In this document: one piece after another, positions 54,720 to 61,483 of the stretch | How positions within the stretch are numbered: position 1 is the first letter of the stretch | Layout: each line of letters begins with the position of its first letter | Translations under genes and position numbers: made by a program | Notes under the pieces: generated by a model | Told to the model about the DNA's origin: nothing | Seen by the model: the letters and a program-made list of their open reading frames with translations, nothing else | The model's database searches: none | Origin: Rhizobium sp. BK602 | GTDB lineage: Bacteria > Pseudomonadota > Alphaproteobacteria > Rhizobiales > Rhizobiaceae | Assembly: GCF_014195095.1 (NCBI RefSeq) | Contig: NZ_JACIBC010000004.1 | Location: forward strand, 434,001-498,000 | Direction: 5' to 3' | DNA length: 64,000 nucleotides

Positions 54720-56039
54720 TTGGATACAGTCAGGACAGCCGACGCTTCGTCGACAACAATAGAGCAATCCGCCATCAGAAAAATCTCATGGCGGCTGGTG
54801 CCGTTCATCGGACTGATGTTCTTTATCAATTTTCTCGATCGTACGGCGATTTCTTTCGCCGGCCCCAACGGCATGACGAGCGATCTGGGGCTCACGGCCG
54901 CCCAGTTCGGATTTGCCGCCGGCATCTTCTTCTTCGGCTATATCGTGCTCGAAATCCCCAGCAATCTGGCGCTTCACAAATACGGCGCCCGACGCTGGCT
55001 GGCGCGCATCATGGTGACCTGGGGCATCGTCGCCCTGCTCTTCACCTGGGTCAGCAGCGTCAACGGGCTCTATATCCTTCGTTTTCTGCTGGGCGTCGCC
55101 GAGGCGGGCTTCTTCCCCGGTGCCATTCTCTTCCTCAGCATGTGGGTGCCGGCGCGCCATCGCGCCAAGATCCTGGCGCTGTTCTATCTGGCACAGCCGC
55201 TGACCATCGTCGTCGGCGCGCCGCTCGCATCGCTGCTGATCCAGGCGCATGGCGCCTTCGGTCTCGAAGGCTGGCGCATCATGTTCTTCGGCGTCGCCGT
55301 GCCGGCGATCCTCGTCGGCATCGTCACCTGGTTCTATCTGCCCGATACGCCGAATGACGCGACCTGGCTCGACCGGAGCGAAAAGAACTGGCTGAACGGC
55401 GAACTGGCCAAGGAAGAAAAGGCAAAGGCCGGCGGTCATGGACGGATGACCGGCAAGGCGCTGATGGACGGCCGCGTATGGCTTCTGTCGCTGATCTATT
55501 TCGGGCTGATCTACGGTCTTTACGCGCTTGCCTTCTTCCTGCCGACCATCATCGCCGGCTTCGAGACGAAATTCGGCACGAAGTTCGACGTGTTCGACAA
55601 GGGACTGATCACCGCGATCCCCTATCTGCCCGCGGCGATCGCCCTGTTCTTCTGGAGCCGCGATGCGTCGAAGCGCGGCGTGCGTGCCTGGCACATCGGC
55701 ATCCCGGCGCTGCTCGGTGCCGTCAGCATTCCGCTTGCCCTGTTCATGTCCTCGCCGGAGGCGACCGTTGCCGTCATCACGGTGACCGCCTGCGCGATCT
55801 TCTCGGCGCTGCCGAATTTCTGGGCCATTCCCGCACGCTTCCTGTCGGGGGCGGGGGCTGCGGCCGGCATCGCGCTGATCAACACGATCGGCAACATTGC
55901 AGGCTTTGCCGCACCCTATGTCACCGGTCTCGTCAAGGATGCGACCGGGCTTTACGAACTGCCGATGTTCATCGTCGGGGCCTTGATGCTCGTCTCGTCG
56001 ATCCTCGTCTTCTCCATCGGCTCGCTGATGAAGGAATGA
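54720..56039 (+). CDS. MFS transporter, anion:cation symporter family
   Basis: A 439-residue twelve-helix carrier, homologous to that at 40346: LMFFINFLDRTAISFAGPNG, FGFAAGIFFFGYIVLEIPSN, LRFLLGVAEAGFFPGAILFL. Family members take up organic acids such as tartrate, galactarate or phthalate. The likely start codon is TTG at 54720, preceded by GGGAGGGG; the next in-frame ATG falls inside the first membrane segment, so the TTG is needed for a complete N-terminus. Divergent from lysR. Confidence 0.88.
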   Translation: MDTVRTADASSTTIEQSAIRKISWRLVPFIGLMFFINFLDRTAISFAGPNGMTSDLGLTAAQFGFAAGIFFFGYIVLEIPSNLALHKYGARRWLARIMVTWGIVALLFTWVSSVNGLYILRFLLGVAEAGFFPGAILFLSMWVPARHRAKILALFYLAQPLTIVVGAPLASLLIQAHGAFGLEGWRIMFFGVAVPAILVGIVTWFYLPDTPNDATWLDRSEKNWLNGELAKEEKAKAGGHGRMTGKALMDGRVWLLSLIYFGLIYGLYALAFFLPTIIAGFETKFGTKFDVFDKGLITAIPYLPAAIALFFWSRDASKRGVRAWHIGIPALLGAVSIPLALFMSSPEATVAVITVTACAIFSALPNFWAIPARFLSGAGAAAGIALINTIGNIAGFAAPYVTGLVKDATGLYELPMFIVGALMLVSSILVFSIGSLMKE

Positions 56040-56258
56040 GGCCGCTCCGCGAACGTCTTCGGTGAAGAGACTTGAGGCCGGCGTCATGCGCTACGCAAAT
56101 GACGCCGGCCGTTCCATGATTTCGCATCCAGCGCCGGCCCGTTGCTTTCACGCGATCGCGTGCGGAAAACCGCGGGGCATCTCACACGCCTGCGATGTTG
56201 CTGTCAAAGCTGCGGCCGGTGTTACATGCATGACATGTGGCATGAATAGTGTGGCGGG

Positions 56259-57437
56259 ATGACACGCAACCTCTCCGTATTCCTGATCCTGGCCTTCACC
56301 CAAATCTCAGGCTGGGGCATGGTCGGAATCCTTCCGGTTCTGGCCCCCTCCATCGCCGTCGATCTTCAAACCACATTGCCCACGGCTTTTCTGGGCACAG
56401 CCGTCATGTTCGCCATGACTGGCCTGGTTGCCCCTGTCGTCGGCAAGGCATTTGGCCGTTTCGGCGCGAAGAAGGTCATGGCGGTCGGTGCGGCATTGAT
56501 CGGAACGGGACTGGCGACGCTGAGCCTGACCAGCTCCGTCCCGGTCTATCTGGCCGCTTGGGGTGCCATGGGCATTGCCGGCGCCATGTTCCTCACGACC
56601 GCCGCCTATGTCTATCTCGCCGATTTCGCCGAAGAACGGGCACGCGGGCTGATCGGTTCGCTGATGCTGGTCACGGGTCTTGCGGGAAGCGTCTTCTGGC
56701 CTCTGACCGCGTATCTGGAGCATCTTGTCGGCTGGCGGGCCACGACCCAGGTCTATGCCGGAGCCATGGTCCTGATCATCATGCCCCTGGTGCTGCTGGG
56801 TCTTCCCGAGGCCAGACGCGCCCATAAGGAGCAGGACGTCGCAAGCGCGGGTGCTCGCAGAGGCGGCACCTTCTGGTTCCTCGTCACCGCCATTGCGCTG
56901 AACAGCTTCGTCACATTCGGCATGGATGCTATCGGCATCGCGTTGTTCCGCGTGTTGGGCGCCGATCCGGCCTGGGCCGTCGGCATGGCGTCGTTTCTGG
57001 GGGTGCTCAAGGTTTGCGGACGCCTGATCGATCTTGTCGGCGGGAAGCGGTGGGATGCGCTTTCGACCGGGATCGTGGCGGGAGCGATGATCCCGGCGGG
57101 GCTTCTGGTCCTGCTGGCCTTCGGTGCGACCGCGGGGCCGGTGCTGGCATGCCTTCTTCTCTTCGGCATCGGCAGTGGGGCATTCGCGGTGGCGCGCGCC
57201 ACCATGCCCTTGATCTTTTACAAGAAGGCGGAATATGCGGCCGCTATGTCGGTGATAGCGCTTCCGATGAATCTCACGAATGCGATGGCCGCACCGATCC
57301 TCTCCGGGTTGCTGGCGACGTCAGGGGCACCCGCAACCCTCACAGTGCTTGTCGCTTGCAGCGCCGCTGCATTTTTGCTGTTGCTGAAGCTCGCCACCAT
57401 GAGGAAGCAGGAAATCAGGCCGACGGCGGCAATCTGA
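56259..57437 (+). CDS. MFS transporter (drug-efflux or YNFM-like)
   Basis: A 392-residue carrier with about twelve helices: FTQISGWGMVGILPVLAPSI in helix 1, motif A-like VVGKAFGRFGAKKVMAVGAA, and GIAGAMFLTTAAYVYLADFA. The second half has MASFLGVLKVCGRLIDLVGG. It lacks the DRANLG/DRT motif of the two organic-acid carriers and is closer to small-molecule exporters, but substrate and direction cannot be read. A CATGCATGACATG element lies 30-40 bases before the start, where an operator might be. Convergent with the aldolase gene. Confidence 0.83.
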   Translation: MTRNLSVFLILAFTQISGWGMVGILPVLAPSIAVDLQTTLPTAFLGTAVMFAMTGLVAPVVGKAFGRFGAKKVMAVGAALIGTGLATLSLTSSVPVYLAAWGAMGIAGAMFLTTAAYVYLADFAEERARGLIGSLMLVTGLAGSVFWPLTAYLEHLVGWRATTQVYAGAMVLIIMPLVLLGLPEARRAHKEQDVASAGARRGGTFWFLVTAIALNSFVTFGMDAIGIALFRVLGADPAWAVGMASFLGVLKVCGRLIDLVGGKRWDALSTGIVAGAMIPAGLLVLLAFGATAGPVLACLLLFGIGSGAFAVARATMPLIFYKKAEYAAAMSVIALPMNLTNAMAAPILSGLLATSGAPATLTVLVACSAAAFLLLLKLATMRKQEIRPTAAI

Positions 57438-57468
57438 CTTCCGACTGCCTGTGATGCCATCCGCTGAA

Positions 57469-58263
57469 TCAGCTGAGGAAGTCGGATTCGGTTTTCTCGA
57501 GGGTGCGCTTGATTGACTGCAGGTGCAGCCGGGCAGATTCCGGATCGCCTTCGCGCATCTGGCGATAGGCGGCCTCCGCGATCGCCGGCTCCACCGGCAG
57601 GACCTGCCGCCCGGTCGAAAGCGCCAGCGTCTGCACTTCGCAGGCCCGTTCGAGATAATAGAGATCGTCCCAGGCCTCGGCAATGGTCGGGCCGATGACC
57701 ATGACGCCGTGATGCTTCATGAAGACGATATCGGCATCGCCGATGGCGGCGGCGATGCGGTCGCCCTCGCGCTCGTCCAGCGCCAGCCCGTTATAGTTCC
57801 GGTCGATGGCGGTGCGGCCGTAGAATTTCAGTGCCGTCTGGCCGGCAAAGATCAGCGGATCGCCCTCGGTCATGGAGAGGGCGGTGGCATAGGGCATATG
57901 GGTGTGGAAGGCAGCCTTGGCCCTGGGGATGTTCTTGTGGATGCGGGCATGGATGTAGAAGGCGGTCGCTTCCGGCTGGCCGTCGCCGGAGACGACGTTG
58001 CCATGGAAATCGCAGATCAGCAGCATCGAGGCCGTGAGCTCGCTGAAGGCATAGCCATAGGGGTTGACGATGAAGAGGTCGTCATAGCCCGGCACGACGG
58101 CGGAGAAATGATTGCAGATGCCTTCCTCCAGGCCATGGCGCGCCGCCATGCGAAAGCAGGCGGCAAGGTCGACGCGCGCCTGCCAGATCTCTTCCGTATC
58201 GAGATCGGGCTGGTTGGGTCCACGGACATTCGTCGTCGAGACATTGGTAAGCGAATGCGCCAT
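57469..58263 (-). CDS. Class II aldolase/adducin-family protein
   Basis: A 264-residue metal-dependent aldolase-fold protein. Motifs are RHGLEEGICNHFSAVVPGYD, ARIHKNIPRAKAAFHTHMPY with the metal-binding His pair, VFMKHHGVMVIGPTIAEAWD with the third metal region, and DDLYYLERACEVQTLA. The group includes decarboxylases and aldolases of small polyols as well as non-catalytic members. Start chosen at 58263 (MAHSLTN) because AGGGGAG stands six bases ahead. It is the last gene after the M20 hydrolase (71-base gap) on the same strand. Confidence 0.87.
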   Translation of the reverse strand: MAHSLTNVSTTNVRGPNQPDLDTEEIWQARVDLAACFRMAARHGLEEGICNHFSAVVPGYDDLFIVNPYGYAFSELTASMLLICDFHGNVVSGDGQPEATAFYIHARIHKNIPRAKAAFHTHMPYATALSMTEGDPLIFAGQTALKFYGRTAIDRNYNGLALDEREGDRIAAAIGDADIVFMKHHGVMVIGPTIAEAWDDLYYLERACEVQTLALSTGRQVLPVEPAIAEAAYRQMREGDPESARLHLQSIKRTLEKTESDFLS

Positions 58264-58334
58264 GGTCATCTCCCCTGCGTCATTGTCGGTAAATCCTTTC
58301 CTTTATTCTCGGACCGCCCTGAAAATTCAAGCTC

Positions 58335-59504
58335 TCACGGCTGGCCCATGGCGGGCAATCGCCGGCGCACGATCGAGGCGTGGAAATTGGCGCCATGCAG
58401 CAATCCCTCGTCGTTGAAATCGTAGGCCGGATTGTGCAGGGGCGCCGAATGCCGGCCATTGCCGAGAAAGACGAAGCAGCCGGGAACATGGTCGAGAAAG
58501 CGGGCGAAGTCTTCCGAACCGGTCATGGGCTCGGCAGCGACCGCGATATTCTCCGGCTCAAGAAAGCTCCGCGCTGCCGCGAAGGCTTCCTCGGTGAGCG
58601 CGGCGTCGTTTACGAGCGGCACGAATTCCCGCGTATAGCTGACCTCGGCGGTGACGTTATGGGCAAGCGCGGTGCCTTCGGCAATGACGCGCATCTGTTT
58701 CTCGATCGAAGCGCTGACCTCCGGCCGGAAGCTGCGGGCATCGCCGAGGATGCGCGCGAGGCCGGGCAGGGCATTGCGGGTGCCGTCGGTGATGAGTTCG
58801 GTGACGGAGACGACGCCGATATCGGCCGGACTCAGTCGCCGCGATACGATGGTCTGCAGGTTGGTCACCAGCGCGCAGGCGGCGACGAGAACCTCGTTGC
58901 CCCAATGCGGTCGCGCGGCGTGCCCGCCGACCCCTTTCAGCACGATTTCGAAATTGTCCTCCGCCGACATGATCGGGCCGGCGCGGGTTTCGAAATGGCC
59001 GACCGGCAGGCTGGGCATATTGTGCAGGCCATAGATCTCCTCGAAGGGGAAGCGGTCCATCAGCTCGTCGTCGAGCATGGCCAGCGCGCCCTTGCCCCAT
59101 TCCTCGGCCGGCTGGAAGATGAAGCGCACCGTGCCGTCGAAATCGCCGTCCTCGGCCAGCATCCTGGCAGCACCCAAGAGCATCGCCGTGTGACCGTCAT
59201 GGCCGCAGGCATGCATGGTGCCGGGATTTTGAGAGCGATAGGCATGCTCGCCCTGTTCGGTGATCCGCAGCGCATCCATGTCGGCGCGCAGGCCGATGGC
59301 GCGATTGCTGGTGCCGCGTTTCAGGGTGCCGACCACGCCGGTTCCGCCGACCCCTTCCACCACGTCATCGAGCCCGAATTCGCGGAGTCTCGCGGCGACG
59401 AAGGCCGATGTCCGCTTTTCCTCGAAACCGAATTCCGGATGGGCATGCAGATCGCGCCGCCAGGCGATCATCTCCCGCTGCAGTGCTGTCGTGTCGATGG
59501 TCAT
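58335..59504 (-). CDS. M20-family amidohydrolase (hippurate hydrolase-like)
   Basis: A 389-residue zinc-dependent N-acyl-amino-acid hydrolase of the M20D group. Metal-binding motifs are GTMHACGHDGHTAMLLGAAR and FIFQPAEEWGKGALAMLDD, then YGLHNMPSLPVGHFETRAGP and the dimerisation-domain start KGVGGHAARPHWGNEVLVA. The C-terminal metal His is in HSAPLHNPAYDFNDEGLLHG. Start at 59504 overlaps the ammonia-lyase stop by 4 bases, so the two are co-translated. Coupling to a diaminopropionate lyase suggests that its substrate is an N-acylated diaminopropionate (inference). Confidence 0.92.
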   Translation of the reverse strand: MTIDTTALQREMIAWRRDLHAHPEFGFEEKRTSAFVAARLREFGLDDVVEGVGGTGVVGTLKRGTSNRAIGLRADMDALRITEQGEHAYRSQNPGTMHACGHDGHTAMLLGAARMLAEDGDFDGTVRFIFQPAEEWGKGALAMLDDELMDRFPFEEIYGLHNMPSLPVGHFETRAGPIMSAEDNFEIVLKGVGGHAARPHWGNEVLVAACALVTNLQTIVSRRLSPADIGVVSVTELITDGTRNALPGLARILGDARSFRPEVSASIEKQMRVIAEGTALAHNVTAEVSYTREFVPLVNDAALTEEAFAAARSFLEPENIAVAAEPMTGSEDFARFLDHVPGCFVFLGNGRHSAPLHNPAYDFNDEGLLHGANFHASIVRRRLPAMGQP

Positions 59505-60712
59505 GCCGGCACCGCCTTTCCGGCATTCACCAAAACTTGGGCAGGCGTCATCCCGACGATTTCCGTATATTTTTTCGGATCGGTCGCGCCCTCGGTGTTG
59601 ATGAGGAAGACGCGGGATCGGCTGTCGAGACCGAGCGCCACCCTGGCCGTGGGGTCGGCGGCAGCCCTGATCAATCCGGCAAGGCCGACGCCGCCGCTTT
59701 CGCCGGCGACGATCGCCGGGTCGTCGCCGATCGGGCGGGCCAGGCGGTTCATCACCGAGACGGCATCCTCTTCGTCGACGGTCATGAAAGCATCGGCGGT
59801 GCGCGACAGGATGCGCCAGGCGACGAGCGACGGTTCGTAGCATTCCAGCATGGCCATGACGGTCGGTTCGCCATGGGCGATGCGAACAGGGTGCCCGGCC
59901 CGCGCGGTCTCGAAGAGGCAGGCGGCGCGCGCGGGATCGACGACCACGAAGGTCGGCCGCTGATCCCCGAGCGCAAGGGCGAGATGGCCGGATACGGCGG
60001 CGGCGATGCCGCCAACGCCCGATTGTATAAAGACATGGGTGGGCGGCTCCGGCATTTTGCGGAGCGCTTCGCGGACGATTGCCGTATATCCCTGCATGAC
60101 GAGGCCGGGGATGCGTTCATAGCCCGGCCAAGACGTATCCGAAACGATGGTCCAGCCCTTCGCTTCGGCCACGCGGGCCGCCTCCCGCACCGAATCGTCA
60201 TAAGTGCCCGCGACCCGGATCATGTCCGCGCCGTAGTGGGCGATCGCCGCGACGCGCTCGTCGCTGACGCCCGCATGCACGAAAATCGCCGCCCTGGCGC
60301 CGACCAGCTGCGCGCCTTGCGCGACCGAGCGGCCATGATTGCCGTCGGTCGCGCAGGCGACCGTCATGGTCCGCGCCACGGCCTGGATATCCCCCGAGCG
60401 AAGTTCCGATATATCGACAGTCCGCCCAAGCGCGCCGCTCGCCTTTTCCAATAGCAGCCGGATCACGGCATAGGAGCCGCCAAGCGCCTTGAAGCTGCCG
60501 AGGCCGAGACGATGCCCTTCATCCTTGATGTCGATGGAGGCGACGCCGAGGCTGGCCGCCAGTCCAGGCAGGGAGACGAGGGGGGTCTCGGCATGATTGG
60601 CCCGATGCTCCAGAAAGCGCTCGACCTCGTTTGCCGCCGCAATGCCAAGCATTTCGGCATCCGCCTCCGGCAGCGGCTGCCTGTAATCCGATGTCGTGTT
60701 GCGCAGGACCAT
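59501..60712 (-). CDS. dpaL: 2,3-Diaminopropionate ammonia-lyase
   Basis: PLP enzyme converting 2,3-diaminopropionate to pyruvate and two ammonia molecules. The 403-residue product matches the family length. Signatures are HAETPLVSLPGLAASLGVAS, the PLP lysine in EGHRLGLGSFKALGGSYAVI, ACATDGNHGRSVAQGAQLVG, and IVSDTSWPGYERIPGLVMQG, which is specific to this lyase group within fold-type II PLP enzymes; also FIQSGVGGIAAAVSGHL and IVAGESGGVGLAGLI. Start chosen at 60712 after GGAGAGGCGAAC. Divergent from the Lrp/AsnC regulator 102 bases away. Confidence 0.93.
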   Translation of the reverse strand: MVLRNTTSDYRQPLPEADAEMLGIAAANEVERFLEHRANHAETPLVSLPGLAASLGVASIDIKDEGHRLGLGSFKALGGSYAVIRLLLEKASGALGRTVDISELRSGDIQAVARTMTVACATDGNHGRSVAQGAQLVGARAAIFVHAGVSDERVAAIAHYGADMIRVAGTYDDSVREAARVAEAKGWTIVSDTSWPGYERIPGLVMQGYTAIVREALRKMPEPPTHVFIQSGVGGIAAAVSGHLALALGDQRPTFVVVDPARAACLFETARAGHPVRIAHGEPTVMAMLECYEPSLVAWRILSRTADAFMTVDEEDAVSVMNRLARPIGDDPAIVAGESGGVGLAGLIRAAADPTARVALGLDSRSRVFLINTEGATDPKKYTEIVGMTPAQVLVNAGKAVPA

Positions 60713-60782
60713 GTTCGCCTCTCCGATTGATGGCAGAACGATATTGCAAAGCAGGTGAAATTTGCGCTGAATATGGGCTGGT

Positions 60783-60794
60783 AGTTTGCAAGTT
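60783..60794 (-). promoter_or_regulatory. AsnC-type box in the lyase/asnC divergent promoter
   Basis: AACTTGCAAACT on the reverse strand. A related ATTGCAAAG lies at 60750-60758. The identical 12-mer recurs at 61447-61458 before the MalT-like gene. Confidence 0.55.
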
Positions 60795-60814
60795 TGTTTC
60801 ATCGGAGGCCGGTC

Positions 60815-61297
60815 TTGAGCCCATCCCCATCGCCTGCCACTCTGGATGCCTTCGACAGAAAAATCCTCGCCATCCTGCAAAAGGACAATACCACGCCGCA
60901 GCGCGAGATCGGCGAGGCGGTCAATCTGTCGGCTCCGGCAGTGCAGCGGCGGATCAAGCGCATGACGGAAAACGGCGTTATCCGGGCGAATGTCGCCGTC
61001 GTCGACCCCGTCGCTGTCGGCCAGCCGATCACCATTTTCGTGGAGGTCGAGGTCATCAGCGAGACGGCCGAGCAGATCGAGAGCGCCAAGAGAGAGTTCG
61101 CGGCGGCACCCGAAATCCAGCAATGCTACTATGTGACCGGCGAGGCGGATTTCATCCTGGTCATCGTCGTGCCGACCATGGGCGATTATGAGGCGTTGAC
61201 CCGGCGCCTGTTCTTCGGCAACAACAATGTCAAGCGGTTCCGGACCTTCGTCGCCATGGACCGCGTCAAGGTCGGTATCGATGTCCCGATCTCATAA
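60815..61297 (+). CDS. Lrp/AsnC-family transcriptional regulator
   Basis: A 160-residue regulator with the N-terminal helix-turn-helix (LDAFDRKILAILQKDNTTPQ followed by REIGEAVNLSAPAVQRRIKR) and the C-terminal RAM effector domain (IFVEVEVISETAEQIESAKR, IQQCYYVTGEADFILVIVVP, FRTFVAMDRVKVGIDV). The start is probably TTG at 60815 with GGAGG six or seven bases upstream; an earlier TTG at 60794 would add seven residues but overlaps the operator-like box. Its divergent position makes the diaminopropionate lyase operon its main target, with the amino acid as probable effector. Confidence 0.92.
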   Translation: MSPSPSPATLDAFDRKILAILQKDNTTPQREIGEAVNLSAPAVQRRIKRMTENGVIRANVAVVDPVAVGQPITIFVEVEVISETAEQIESAKREFAAAPEIQQCYYVTGEADFILVIVVPTMGDYEALTRRLFFGNNNVKRFRTFVAMDRVKVGIDVPIS

Positions 61298-61446
61298 TGT
61301 CCGGCGGTTTGTGCCGCGAAAATCCTTCGGTATTCCGCCGGGGGCCATCAGTCGCCGGCGGCCGTGTTTTCAGAGGCCTGCCGCAGGAAGCGCGAGGGGA
61401 CGATTTCGGGACAACGTAGCTCAATCCATTCATTTTTCATTTCCCC

Positions 61447-61458
61447 AACTTGCAAACT
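61447..61458 (+). promoter_or_regulatory. AsnC-type box upstream of the MalT-like gene
   Basis: AACTTGCAAACT, identical to the reverse-strand box at 60783-60794, ending 25 bases before the MalT-like start codon. Confidence 0.5.
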
Positions 61459-61483
61459 GGCTTTGTCGCCGCAATCATGAGGA

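Noticed and set aside
54786..56087. A 433-codon reverse frame opposite the MFS gene at 54720
   Set aside because: Charged, low-complexity antisense translation of a membrane protein gene.
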